Made by a program: the position numbers and the translations under genes. DNA of 64,000 bases, taken from assembly GCF_022682495.2 (NCBI RefSeq), contig NC_071397.1:3625082-3689081 (forward strand). The letters run 5' to 3'. The notes under the pieces are model-generated. The model saw nothing but the letters and a program-made list of their open reading frames with translations, was not told the origin of the DNA and searched no databases. Shown one piece after another: positions 1-11,299 of the stretch. How positions within the stretch are numbered: the stretch's first letter is position 1; every line of letters starts with the position of its first letter. Source of the DNA: Desmodus rotundus (Eukaryota; Chordata; Mammalia; Chiroptera; Phyllostomidae).

Positions 1-260
1 AGAGGTTCAAAGAGCAGCCTGCTTGAACGTCAGACGGCCTGCATTTGAGTACCAGGTCTGCCCCTTACTAGTTGTGTGACCTTGTTCTAGTTATTTAACT
101 TCTGTGCCTCAGTTTCCTCATCTGCAAAATAATAATAGATTCTAGTACCTGCCATAATAATAGTGGTACCTGCCATAGATTTGTTGTAAGAATTATTAAA
201 CAGAATATGGCAAATGCATGGCATAGTGCCTGGCATGTAATATGTATTTAATAAAGGATA
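1..260 (+). repeat. MIR SINE
   Basis: A degenerate MIR. It reads ...TTACTAGTTGTGTGACCTTG, then TGCCTCAGTTTCCTCATCTG, and ends AGTGCCTGGCATGTAATA, which are the MIR core and tail landmarks. Confidence 0.9.
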
Positions 261-456
261 ACCATTGGAAATACAAATAGGCCAACCCTGTTCTCGCTGA
301 CTGCTTAATAAGCCAGTCACTCTCCTATTGGGAAACATATTACCGACAGTACTCTAATAAGAACATTTGTCTGCTTTGCCCACTTGGTGCAAGTTTATTT
401 GGAGAGTAAAGGCCCAGAAGTGCAAAGATTATATGCATTTTCTTCTTATTTCTTTT

Positions 457-637
457 AAAGATTTTATTTATGTTTAGAGAGAAGGGAAGGGAGAGAAGCA
501 TCAATGTATGGTTGCCCCTCATGCGCCCCCTACTGGGGATCTGGCCCGCAACCCAGGCAGGTGCCCTGACTGGGAATCAAACCAACGACCCTTTGCTTCA
601 GTCTGGCACTCAATCCACTGAGCCACACCAGCCAGGG
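457..637 (-). repeat. VES SINE
   Basis: A tRNA-derived bat SINE in reverse orientation, from AAAGATTTTATTTATG to CACACCAGCCAGGGC. Flanking copies of TGCATTTTC at 433-441 and 640-648 look like the target-site duplication. Confidence 0.95.
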
Positions 638-854
638 CTGTGCATTTTCAATTTGACAGATTTTGCCCAAATGCCCTTCCACAATGGCTGCACCAACTTA
701 TCTGCCCACACCTGGTTCTACTGTGAAAAACCCTGAACCGTAAAGGAAATGTAAAGTCAGCTGTAATAAGCTGCTTTCCTGTCACTGATATTCCTCAAAG
801 ACTCTTATGTGTTAGTGTAGGCAACATTTTTTAAAAACTATCAACTGATATATT

Positions 855-999
855 AAGACAAATACTTTTTTTATTCCCCCCCACCCCAGCCATCCCCACC
901 TCCCACCGTTGGCTGGGGTGGGGGGGAGTGGTGGGAAGAAAATGGAGACAACTGTACTTGAACAATGAAAAAGAGAGAGAAAAGAAAGACAAATACTTT
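855..999 (+). repeat. Tiny twin-primed L1 3' end with 14-bp target duplication
   Basis: Perfect direct repeats AAGACAAATACTTT at 855-868 and 986-999 flank about 117 bp. The right part reads GGCTGGGGTGGGGGG then GACAACTGTACTTGAACAAT, the bat L1 3' end in plus sense. The left part (about 874-908) is the same G-rich tail inverted, forming a hairpin. This is the mark of twin-primed L1 insertion with inversion. Confidence 0.85.
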
Positions 1000-1094
1000 A
1001 CACAGTCCTTCAGGAAATTTTTATATTGTGGGGGTTCTACTGTACATTTGTTCAAGACGTTTAGCCAATTACTGAGGAGCCAAGGTCTGTCTAG

Positions 1095-1265
1095 GTACCA
1101 AGAATACAAAGGTGGTCATTCCCCTCTTCCTTCCAAGGAACATGCAATGTAGTATGGCCAGTGGAAGAGAAACACAAATGCACTGTGTTTTTCTTTTTTT
1201 TCAGCAAAGCGTGGTGAACACTGAAACAGTGTATAAACAAGGGGCATTAGCCTTGGAGTAAGGGT
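1095..1265 (-). repeat. possible L2 fragment
   Basis: The sequence from AGAATACAAAGGTGG through GGAACATGCAATGTAG to GCCTTGGAGTAAGG is patterned like the antisense of an L2 3' end. It is degenerate and could be another ancient repeat. Confidence 0.35.
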
Positions 1266-1529
1266 TGGTGTGATCAGCAAAAGTTTAATTCACAGATGAT
1301 ATGTATGCTAGGCCTTAGAAGCTGGAAACCTCAACCATTGAATTTAGTCCACAGGAGCCCCAAGCTAAATGAGTCATGCCTGGCTTTTGCTTTCCTTCTC
1401 ATTGGAGAACATTAAAGCTTCTCACTGAATAAAACACACAGAGGGAAGAGCTGGAATGATTATCAACACGGGCATGTTCCTAAAATTGCCAACACTGGGG
1501 CTCTTTTCTTAAAAAGCATTTCCCCAATT

Positions 1530-1532
<3 letters not shown>

Positions 1533-1562
<30 letters not shown>
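1533..1562. repeat. (AC)n microsatellite
   Basis: About 15 uninterrupted AC dinucleotides. Confidence 0.97.
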
Positions 1563-1564
<2 letters not shown>

Positions 1565-1678
1565 TACAGAACTGTTGGAAAGTAGAGGAAAGCAGTGAGA
1601 ATACAATAAAAAAAATCCCTGAAATCTCAGCATCTGGGGTAAACTGTTAATTTCTCGGTTCATTTCTTTCAAATTATA

Positions 1679-1803
1679 CAGGGTAGGGCAAAAGTGGCTT
1701 TACAGTTGAGAATACACGAAACAGAGTTTATTCTTGTATGGTTATTTATTAATTATTGTAGTACTGTCCACACAAACTATAAACCTACTTTTGCCTCTCC
1801 CTG
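1679..1803 (+). mobile_element. 125-bp TIR MITE, copy 1
   Basis: Starts CAGGGTAGGGCAAAAGTGGC and ends as its near inverse, CTACTTTTGCCTCTCCCTG, flanked on both sides by TA (1677-1678, 1804-1805). It has short inverted termini, no coding capacity and TA target duplication, so it is a Tc1/mariner-type non-autonomous element. A second copy lies at 53681-53808 in the opposite orientation. Confidence 0.85.
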
Positions 1804-2331
1804 TACATACAGACTTCATGTGCACAGTAAATTTTTACATTCTTAAAATTCTGGTCATAGTTTTTTGGTTTTATAGTCTGGTCTTCATATTTCATATTAC
1901 ATGAGCATGTTTCTTGTTAAAAGATAGTATTTGAAAACATGACTTAATAACTACATACTATTTCGTAACATAAATATACCATAATTTCATCACTCCCCTT
2001 TAAAAACATGTAGGCTGTTCACACTCCTCTTTTACTGCTATAAAGTTCTGGTGAACGATTTCAGACCCACGTCTTCACATGACCTTTCTGTACAGTAAAA
2101 AACCTCCTCCCTGACACAACCGGGACTATGGCTGGAAGTAAATTAACTTATTTTTTAAATAACTTTTTACTTTTCAATTATGGTTGACATATCTTAGTAG
2201 TGATTAGATAGTCATATAACTTACAAAGTGATCACCCACGAAGTCTAGTACCCATCTGACACCATCCACAGTTATCACAATAGTACTGACTGTATTCCTC
2301 AAGCTGTACTTTACATCCCTGAGACTTTTGT

Positions 2332-2545
2332 GGGTTTTTTTTAAATTTTATTTATTTATTTTTAGAGAGAGGAGAAGGGAGAGACAAAGAAAGGGAGAGA
2401 AACATCAATGTGTGATTGCCTCTCACACATCCCTACCGGGGACCTGGCCCACAAGCCACATGCTTATGTGCCCTGACTGGGAATCGAACCGGCGACCCCT
2501 TGCTTCACTCCAGTGCTCAATCCACGGAGCCACACCAGTCAGGAC
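2332..2545 (-). repeat. VES SINE in L1
   Basis: Reverse VES ending CACACCAGTCAGGAC. The L1 sequence CCTGAGACT is repeated on both sides (about 2318 and 2544), marking the insertion. Confidence 0.92.
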
Positions 2546-2653
2546 CTGAGACTGTTTTTATAACTGGAAATTTGCCCATCTTAATCCTTACTCCCATTTT
2601 ACCCATCTTCCCAACTCCTCTCCCGTCTGGCACCATCAAAATGTTCTTTGTGC

Positions 2654-2875
2654 CCCAGCCAGCATGGCTCAGTTGGAGCGCCATTCCACAACCAAAAGGT
2701 TGCAGGTTCGATTCCCCGTGAGGGCACATACCTAGACTGCAGGTTCAGTCCCTGGTCCAGGCGTTTGCAATCCCCTCTATGGGCATGTACAGGAGGTGAC
2801 CAATAGATGCTTCTCTCTTGCATCAGTATTTCTCTCTCCCTTCCTCTCTCTGTAGAAGCAATGAAAAAATTCCCT
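2654..2875 (+). repeat. VES SINE, divergent
   Basis: Begins CCAGCATGGCTCAGTTGGAGC, includes GGTTGCAGGTTCGATTCC (tRNA B box) and ends with the AGCAATGAAAAAATT type of tail. It is an older subfamily. Confidence 0.85.
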
Positions 2876-2940
2876 TGGGTGGGGAATAAAAAGTTCTGTT
2901 ATAAATGAGTTTGTTTCTGTTTTGTTTGTTCATTTTTATG

Positions 2941-4790
2941 CTTTCTGGACTTGTACGTCTCTTTCCTTCACCAAGTTAGGGAAGGTTTCCATCGTCATTT
3001 CTTCAAATACGTTTTCAGCTCCTTGATCTCTCTCTTCTTCTGGTACCCCTATGATGTGATGTTGTTACATCCGATGTTATCCCAGAGGCCCTTGAGTATC
3101 CTTTTTTGGATTCTTTTTGCTGTTCCAATTGGGTGTTTTCTGCTACCTTGTATTCCAAATCACTGACTGAACCCTCTGCTTCATCTAATCTGCTGTTGAT
3201 TCCCTCCAATGTATTCTTCATTTCTCACTGGTTCTTTTTAATTTTCTATCACTTTTTAATATTTCTTATCTCTCTGTTAAAGTTCTGAGTTCACTGAGCA
3301 TTCTTATAATCAGTTTTAAACTCTGCATCTGATAGACTGCTTGTCTCCATATTTAGTTCTTTTTCTGGAGTTTTGTCCTGTTCTTTCATTTGGGATACAT
3401 TTGTCTCCTCATTTTGCTGATTCCCTATGTTGGGTTTCTCTGTATTGGGTTGAGCTGCTACATCTCCTGTTGGTGGAGTGGCCTTGTGTTGTAGGTGTCA
3501 TGTGGGGCCCAGGGGTGCAGTCTCCCTGGACACTTGAGCTGGGTGCTCCAGGTGTATCCCTCGTGGGCCCTCCTGTTGTAGTTGAGCCTTGATCGCTGTT
3601 GGCTCATCAAGGGGAGGGGTTGACCCTCAAACTGATGGAAGGTATGGAGTAGCTGTGACTAGAGTAGAGCAGCTTGGTGCAGGGACTGCCCCCACAGAGG
3701 AGGACTCACTTAAGCAGGGCTCTCATGCTTGCTGAGTCTACCCTTTGAGTGTGTCATTTGCAGAGGTGGTTGGGTAGTGCTCTGCTGTGGTGTAAAGCTG
3801 GCCACCGAGTGTGTTGTTTCTGGGGCTTTTTTAGAGAAGCTCTGCTGCAGGCCAAGTTCCGCTGCTTCCTTTGTTCTGCCAGGGGCACCTGGAATGACCT
3901 ACAAAGTGATCTGCAGATGGTTGCCACTGGTGCCGGGCATGGAGGAGCCTGGGAGAGGCTACGCTGAGAACCGATGCTGGCTGCCACTAGTGCCAGGCTT
4001 GGGGAGATTTGGCAAGAGGTACAGGGCACGCTGAAGCCAGATGCTAACTTTTGGGGGGTTTGTGAACCTTTGAGAGATTTTAGGAGAGCCTGCAGCATGA
4101 CTATTTGCATGGAAAGCCATTGGAAATGGCTTGGGTGGGCTCAAAGATGGGTGGGGTCTCAGGGAATCGCCAGGGTGAGGCAAACAGTATTGTCCAGGTT
4201 TTCAGAGACTCAGCTATGGTGCCCAATGTGCCTGCAGGGGGAAGGCTCAGCAAAGGAACAATGGCTTCTACCACACTTCCGTCTGAGAGAAAGCTGTCCC
4301 CCCAGCTCCTGTCCTGATATAGGACTCCCTGTATGTCCCGGGCACCTTTTGAGCTGCTGCTCCAGCTCTGGAGCTCAGAGCAAGTGAGTACAAGTAAGTC
4401 AGTGCACTGGAACTCCAGAAGTCCTCTGTCTCACTCAGCCACAACCCCCCGCCCTGGTTTCACAGCCAGGGTTTAGGGAGACTTCCCTTTCCAGCAGAGA
4501 AACTCAGGGCTGGGACCCCTTGCTCCTCACAGGGACCTCCACACAAGAGATATCCTTCCCAATTTTTAATCACCATTGTGGGTGTGGGCCAAGGTCATCC
4601 AGCATCTCCACCCCTCCGACCAGTCTCAAAGTGTCTTCCTCTTTATATCCTTAGCTGAATTTCTATTCACCCAGACCTCTGGCAGTTCTCAGTTATGGCT
4701 GTTCTGTAGTTTGGGTGTAATTTTGATGTAGTCATGGAAGAAGGTAAGGACAGTGTTTACCTGTGACACCATATTCACATCTCTTATTAT
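2941..4790 (-). mobile_element. L1 5'UTR and ORF1 fragment
   Basis: The minus-strand reading frame at 3015-3221 gives MKNTLEGINSRLDEAEGSVS and AENTQLEQQKESKK, the coiled-coil region of L1 ORF1. It is open for only 68 codons and then broken. The GC-richer DNA from 3330 to about 4790 reads as the antisense of an L1 5'UTR. The ORF2 part expected between this and the 3' end at 2140-2940 is absent. The open frames on both strands in 3340-4390 have no other identity. Confidence 0.8.
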
Positions 4791-4792
4791 TT

Positions 4793-5028
4793 TCTTAATT
4801 TCTTTAGTTTTAATTTTAATTTTTGATTTTAGAGACAGGGGAAGGAAGGGAGAAAGAGAGGTAGGGAAACCACGATGTGATTAAGAGAAACTTCGAATGG
4901 CTGCCTCTGTACATGCCCCAACCTGGATCGAACCTGCAACCCAGACATGCACCCTGACTGGGAATCGAACCAGTGACCTTTTGCTTTGTTGGACAACACC
5001 CAACCAACTGAGCCACACCAGCGGGGGC
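4793..5028 (-). repeat. VES SINE
   Basis: Reverse VES with long AT tail. It carries GGAATCGAACCAGTGACC and ends GCCACACCAGCGGGGGC. Confidence 0.92.
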
Positions 5029-5797
5029 TCTATTAGTAATTTAAAAAACTACTAGTGCATCATGCCCCAAATATTGCTGACGCACTTGTGTCCACTCTTT
5101 GGCAGAGAAGGTTGGACCCACGCAACACACAGTTTCATTTTAGTGAAAAGGTAAGATGTGATGCTCAGGGCCTGCTGATAGTCCTGGATCCCATTTCTTC
5201 TGCAAAGTGTCCCCTTCAAAGGAGACACAGCAACCTCATCTCATAACTTCTAGAAAAGAAAACGCATGCTTGCTAACATGAGTCAGTGTTGAAGTCCAAA
5301 CTTGTCTCCTGATGTTCTTTGGGTATTACCTTGCCCGTTTTTATGTTTCTATATATTCTACTTGATGCTTTTAAAGTCACCAATGAGCTTTTATACTCTC
5401 ATGGATGATGGCAGGTATACAGACTTATATCTTAACCAGAAGTCCAGAGGGTAAGCTAATTTAAAAAGTTGCTTTAAATGAAGAATCATAAAAAAAGAAC
5501 ATGTATGTACCTCAAACATTTTTTTAGACTGAAAACATATTAAACTACATTAATGCAGTAACCTTGTGTGAGAAGGCCGAGGCCTTGTCTCCGAGTGTGG
5601 CTCCAGAGATAAGAGCTCTGTATCACCTTGACTAGAGAAATCACACGTGACATTTCATTGGCATCTACAATGTGGATTTCTTTAAAGTGGAGTCTGAACC
5701 AGAAGACATTTATAAAGCAATCAGTATGCAGAATCCTTCTGATCAAAATGTAAAGTGAATGGCCTCTGCTTTGCTTTTTACTTCCCCCTAATTCAAT
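5029..5797. other. unique intron sequence
   Basis: No repeat or exon recognised. The short open frames (5055-5246 plus, 5540-5803 minus) show no family signature or splice context. Confidence 0.6.
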
Positions 5798-5809
5798 AGC
5801 CATTTTAAA

Positions 5810-6009
5810 TTATTTTAAATTGATTAGAGAGAGAGAGGAAGGAGGATAGGGAGAGGAAGGGAGGTAGAAGGGAGGCAAGGACATGGATTTGTTGCTCCGC
5901 TCATTTGTGCCCTGGTTGCTTCTCGTACGTGCCCTGACTGGAGACTGAACCTGCAACCTTTGTGTGTCAGGATGACGCTCACCGGTGGGGGTACCCAGCC
6001 AGGGTCAAC
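5810..6009 (-). repeat. VES SINE
   Basis: Reverse VES with a purine-rich tail and the CCCAGCCAGGGTC head. Target duplication AGCCATTTTAAA at 5798-5809 and 6010-6021 is exact. Confidence 0.93.
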
Positions 6010-6039
6010 AGCCATTTTAAAAATGCTTTTAGTTTTCAT

Positions 6040-6925
6040 AGAATTCCTCTTTTTACACTAATTTCAATGTTTTGTATACTATCTAATAAAATTATATAAT
6101 TACTTAAAGTACAATAGATACAAACATGCTTCGACTGATTCTTAGCAACAGTCTGAGGAAGGGAAAAACAGCCCTTAGTGTCTGGAACCTGCTGGACCCA
6201 GCTGGGCCTTGGCGCTGTCTCAGGCTGACCGGGGGCCCACAGCGAGGCCACCTTACTCCCCTGCTGGACAGAAATACTCTCACCGAACATCAGCATCAGA
6301 CAAGTCACTCTGGGACCATGAGAAAGTGAGACTAAACAAGAAACACTTAAAAATTTTGTCTAAACATGGACAAAAATCAAGGCTACCATGTGACCTACAG
6401 AACACCAAACATCCCCTCTCCTGGCTACTGAGTGACCGCTACTTCCCCAGCAGGTCCAGCTTTAGTCTCTCTCCAGTCAGCCCTCCCAGGGAAGATGTGT
6501 TAAGATGCCAGAGAATTTCCCCACCATCTAACAACACCCAATCCAAAGCAAAGCCCCTCTTCCTCACACCACTCCCCCAACTGCCTAATACAAACGCAAA
6601 CCCTATAAGAAGTCCCTATGAATGCTCTGACACCCCCCCCAGAGTGCACTCTCCCTCCCTGCATGAGCAAGTCCAGCTTGTTCCGCTGCAGCTGTGGCCC
6701 CAGGGTCCGTTGCCGGAGGGCAATGACAGGGCCCAGTCCGCTGGCTACAGCTGAGTGCGGGACCACAGCACAGAGCAGGAATCCAGCAGTGTCACTTAGG
6801 ATATTCACAAACGCAGAGCATCGGTTAACTTGGAGTTGGGTGAGTGAGCTTCTACCACATTTCCTTAGGTTTAATTATTAGAAGTAGAATTACTTGGTCA
6901 AAGCAGGAACATTTTTAAGGTTCTT
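6040..6925. other. unclassified, moderately GC-rich segment
   Basis: Less AT-rich than its surroundings, with long stop-poor frames (6209-6754 plus, 6500-6808 minus) that match nothing I know. It contains CCCTATAAGAAG near 6600 and C-rich runs, so a degraded LTR is possible. No paired LTR or retroviral protein motif was seen. Confidence 0.3.
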
Positions 6926-6929
6926 GATC

Positions 6930-7890
6930 TTGGGGTTTCTGGTCAAGATGGCCAAGTAGGGAAAAGCAGTACTCCCATCCTCCCACAACCACATCAAAAT
7001 TACAACTAAGCTACAGAACCATCACATTCAGAACCATCTGAAACAGAGCTGAACAGAAGTCCTACAACCAGGGATATACAGAGAAATCCACACTGAGACT
7101 GGTAGGAGGGCAGAGATGCTGAATAAGCTGGTCCTGCACCCACATGCAGCAGATAAAACTCGGATGAGACAACCCCTCTGCAGAGGACCCCTCTGAGGAA
7201 CGAGGCATCCCAGCCCACACCAGGACCCCCAGCCCAGGGTTCCAGTGACAGAAAGAGAGGTCCCCATGACTTCTGACTATGAAAACCAGTGGGGATTATG
7301 GCTGAGGCACAATCTGGCTCAGGCACCAGAGCCCCATGAAGTGCATCTTGCTCCGTGGGGTCGGCCCCTGCAGGGCTGATCCTCCACAGTGGTCAAGAAG
7401 AGTCCTTGAAGCCAATCAGCCTGAGGATAAATCCCTCCCACTGACGGGCCTGAAGCAATCAAGGCTCAACTACAAAAGGACAGTGAACAAACCCCACACA
7501 ACAAGGCTGGGGTGGGGGAGCCCACCTCGAACACCCAGCTCAGGTGACAGGTGAGCTGTGCCACTGGGCGCTACAGGACACCTACTACATTAGGTCACTC
7601 TGCCAAGCCTGGGAGACAGACCAGCTCTAATACACAGAAACAAACAGGGAGGTGGCCAAAAATTGAGGAAACAAAGAAACATGCCTCAAATGAAAGAGTA
7701 TAACAAAACTCCAGAAAAAGAACTGAATAAAATGGAGACAGTCAGCAATCTACCCAATGCAGAGTTCCAAACATGCGTTATACGGCTGCTCAATGAACTC
7801 AATGAGAACTTTAACAAAGAGTTAAGAAACTTAAAAAAAGAAGATAGATTTTTGAAAGGAGGAAGGACTATACCTTTTTTCATTTAGTGT
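6930..7890 (+). mobile_element. L1 5'UTR and ORF1 start
   Basis: TCAAGATGGCCAAGTAGG at about 6943 is the usual L1 5'UTR landmark. At 7663-7887 an open frame reads KEYNKTPEKELNKMETVSNL and IRLLNELNENFNKELRNLKK, an L1 ORF1 N-terminus with coiled coil. The element is cut off near 7860 and has no ORF2. Confidence 0.8.
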
Positions 7891-8990
7891 AATGTCCTCA
7901 AGGTTCATTAGTATTGTCACATGTGCCAGAATTTTCCTCTTTTTAAAGGGTGAATAATATTGTATTTTATGAATGATGACATTTTGTTTATTCATTTACC
8001 TGTATATAAACACCTGGACTGCTTCCACATTTTGGCTATAATGAGTGATGCTGTTATGAACATGAGTTACAAATATGTCTTTGAGACCCTTTTAGTTATT
8101 TTGGATATGTACCCAGAAACAAATTACCAAGTCATATAGTAGTTCTATTTTTTAATTTTTTATTTAATTTTTTTTTTAATTCATTGATTCCAGAGAGAGG
8201 GGAAGGGGAGAAAGAGACGGAGAGAAACATCGATGTAGAAAGAGAGGGAGAGAAACGTTGATGTGAGAGAATTATCAACTGGTTGCTTTCTGCACGTGCC
8301 CCGAACAGGAACTTGAACCCACAACCAGGGCATGTGCAGTGACCAGGAATCTAACCTGCAACCTTTCAGTTTATAGGACGACCCCCAACCAACTGAGCCA
8401 CTCTGGCCAGGTCAGTAGTTCTATTTTTAACTTGTTGAGGAACGTTTTCCTTCTTGGCTGCACCAGTTTCCACTCCCACTAACAGTGCCTGAGGGTCTCC
8501 ATTTCTCCATGACCTTGTCAGCACTTGCTTTGTTTTTTGATAGCAGCCATCTTGATCAATGTGGGGCGATGTCTCATTGTGGTTTGACTGGCATTTCCCT
8601 AACAATTAGTGACATTGAATACACTTTCATATTCTTGTAGGCCACTTATATGTCTCCTTTGGAGAAATGTCTAAGTCCATTGTCCATTTTATAATTAGGT
8701 TATTTGGGGTTTTTTGGTTGTTGAGTTTCAGTTATGTATTCTGGATATTAAGCCCTTATCATGCATATCATTTACAAGTATTGCCTCCCATCCATAGTTT
8801 GCCTTTTAACTCTGTTACTGTATCCTTTGATACACAGTTTTTTAAAACATTTTGATGTGGCATAATTTAGGTGTTGTTTACTTTTGTTGCTCTGTGCTTT
8901 TGGTGTTATATACAAGAAATCATTGCCAAATCCAATGTCATTAAGCGTGTCTTCTAAGAAAACACAGTTTTAGGTCTTATGTTTATTTTA
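7891..8990 (-). mobile_element. L1 ORF2 end and 3'UTR, split by a VES SINE
   Basis: The plus strand gives the antisense of L1, for example GGTGAATAATATTGTATTTT and CTGGACTGCTTCCACATTTTGGCTATAATG. It continues after the SINE at 8414-8990 (GTTTCCACTCCCACTAACAG). Confidence 0.85.
8153..8413 (-). repeat. VES SINE in L1, long variant
   Basis: Reverse VES with an internal duplication of the GAGAGAAAC(A/G)T(C/T)GATGT segment. Target duplication AGTAGTTCTATTTTT at 8138-8152 and 8414-8428 is exact. Confidence 0.93.
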
Positions 8991-8994
8991 GGTT

Positions 8995-9255
8995 TTTGAT
9001 CAATTGAGTTAATTTTTAACCAAGACACACAAAGGCCCATGAGTACCAGGGGAGACAGAGTGGCAGACCTCCTCACCTGCTGTTTCCTTTCCCAGATCAC
9101 TGCTTAGTTACCAACTCAACTAAACTGTAGAGGCAGAAAAAGAAAGAAATTGTGGTAAACACTGAGCCATGCTGGTGGGCTGGAGGATGAGCCCTTTTCT
9201 CCTACACTTAATCTGGCAATGAACTAGACGTCTGTCATGCCTACGGCAAATAAGA
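8995..9255. other. unclassified segment
   Basis: A short non-L1 stretch between two L1 pieces. No open frame or repeat recognised. Confidence 0.4.
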
Positions 9256-9635
9256 ATAAAATGACATTGCACATTCCACTTATATGTAGAATCTAATGAA
9301 CAAAATAAACTAACAAAATAGAAACAGACTCATAGACACAGAGAACAGACTGACAGCTGTCAGAAGGGTAGGGAGGTGAGTGAAAATAGGTAAAGGGATT
9401 AAGCAAAGAAAAAAACTCATAGACACAGACAACAGCATGGTGATAACCAGAAGGAAAGGGGGTTGGGAGAGGTAGAAGAGGGTAAAGGGGGATAGTGGTG
9501 ATGGAAGGAGACTTGACTTGGGTGGTGAACATACAATACGATATACAGATGATGTATCATAGAATTGTACACTTGAAACCTTTAATTTTATTAACCATTG
9601 TCACCCCAATAAATTAAATAAAAAAATTTTTAAAG
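9256..9635 (+). mobile_element. L1 3' end, truncated
   Basis: Plus-sense L1 3'UTR: TTCCACTTATATGTAGAATC, then GGTGGTGAACATACAATACG, ending in CCCCAATAAATTAAATAAAA. A CATAGACACAGA motif occurs twice (about 9331 and 9419). Confidence 0.88.
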
Positions 9636-9801
9636 TCATAAATCAGAGTTGAATGAATTCAACACCCAATATGGTCCACAAAGTTTTGATGTATAGGCTA
9701 TTATTCTTACAAGATTAAAGAAATAAGAATATTAAATCAACTGAAGACATTTAAAAGCATTTGAAAAGAAATTAGTAAAAATCACATTTAAGACTTGAAA
9801 A

Positions 9802-11196
9802 CAGTGGTTATTAACCTTTTTTCCCTAGGGACCTCTTTATATCTTAAAAATTGAGGACCCCAAAATTTTCCTTATATATCTATATTGTTGCCGTATTAAA
9901 AAAAGAAATAGTTACATGGCAATTCATTTAAAAATAACCCCATTGTGTTAATATAACTTATTACAAAAATAACTATGTTTTCAAAAAAAACAAATTAGTG
10001 GGGAGAGTGACATTGCTTTGTGATTTTACAAATGTAAAATATGTCTGAATTAATACAAGATAACTTAGTTCTCATACCCACTTTTACATTCATCTGTTGC
10101 AATTTTGGTTGATTTACACGGCAAAAATATGCAAACTCACAAAGATAGATAGTTTGAAAAGGAAGGAGTATTTTAATAGCCTTTACAGATAATTATAAAT
10201 ATATATATAAAATCATCTGATACATCAAAACTAGACAAATGGCAGTTTCATAAAGGTTGGTGGCAATGCAGAACCTGAAGACACATCAGTGACTTTTTCT
10301 ATTATACTGCAGTAAAATCCAGTGGTCTAGCTTGCTCCTTGAACAGACCTTTTACTTATGCACAGCTTTGTAATATCTTGCATTGGTCTTTGGGAAGATA
10401 TTGGTTCAATGAGTTACACAGATTTTTCCAAATGTTAGTAGATTTCATCACATAATATTTTTAAAATCACTTACATTAATACCCATTGATTTCATCAAAA
10501 GTCTCTTACATTTTGGGAAGCTGTCAAGCTCAAAGTGGCAGATGCCAATGCCCAAAACTGTCATCATCACTTGAAACTTCAATGGTAACAAATATTGTCA
10601 TTGTTTTCCTTGAAGTTAACAGGTTACTTCATTCATTTTCAAGAAAATACCTACCTAATACCAAATAATCAAATCTGAATAATAACACCTTTTGCCCTTT
10701 CTAATAAAAGGGGCAAACATTTTAAAAAGGGCATTAAAAAATACAGCTAGCACAGCTCTCAGCTGAAGCCAGGGCCCAGGGTGTGTCTCCTGGAGACACC
10801 CGCCCTCCTGGGGCATGCAGTGTGCTTTACGCGTGCTTCCCTTTCCGTCACAAAACAGCAAGACAATGTGAGACTCCAGGATAAGGGTTTAATAAAATGA
10901 GTGTTTTACACTATATCAAGGACATTCTTAAGTGGCACTGGCCTCCCTTTTCTCTACCTTAACCGTAAATGAGGGCAGTAAAGGAAGCCTGACTGCTGGT
11001 AGAGTTTGGAGCCATGGGCTCCGGCACCAGAGGTTTGTACCACTACAGACTCTGTACCATCGGCGCAAGCGTCCACACCGCAAAAAGATAAGTTAACATC
11101 TTAGTGTTATTATGAAAGTAATTTTGACATTATGGACCTCCTAAAAGGATCTTAGAAGTTCCTAGGGACCCAGGGACCACAATTTGAGAACTATGG
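9802..11196 (+). mobile_element. hAT DNA transposon, about 1.4 kb, no transposase
   Basis: The left end is CAGTGGTTATTAACC and the right end, inverted, is CCATAGTTCTCAAATTG. Both ends have the CAGTGGTTCTCAA-type terminus of hAT/Charlie elements, and CCTAGGGACC motifs sit just inside both. The 8-bp flanks CTTGAAAA (9794-9801) and CTTTAAAA (11197-11204) differ by one base, as expected for an old hAT target duplication. No transposase frame remains. It lies in FKBP5 intron 3 with its right end 104 bp from exon 3. Confidence 0.8.
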
Positions 11197-11299
11197 CTTT
11201 AAAATCTTTATTTTTGGCAAGGATAGTACCCACCAGGTCCCATGTAATAGAAATAGCAATAAATCTAAGCAAAACACAACTCAGAAAATACCCTCTTAC

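Larger units (their letters stand above)
2140..2940 (-). mobile_element. L1 3' end, interrupted by two VES SINEs
   Basis: The plus strand reads as the antisense of an L1 3'UTR (TCTAGTACCCATCTGACACC, then TGTACTTTACATCCC). It resumes at 2546-2650 and 2880-2940 around two SINE insertions. Confidence 0.8.

Noticed and set aside
457..637. VES SINE tRNA-like heads as tRNA genes
   Set aside because: They keep A- and B-box traces (GTTCGATTCCCAGTCAGG) but lack a full cloverleaf and sit in SINE bodies with A-rich tails.
3729..4387. Several stop-poor frames of 100-137 codons on both strands
   Set aside because: They lie in an L1 5'UTR, which is GC-rich and naturally poor in stops, and show no conserved domain.
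6209..6754. 181-codon open frame suggesting a gene
   Set aside because: No start or splice context and no family motif, and it overlaps a minus-strand open frame of similar quality. It is more likely chance or a degraded repeat.
11041..11100. Possible FKBP5 exon just left of exon 3
   Set aside because: The sequence is inside the hAT element and does not encode the expected GQVIKAWD continuation.
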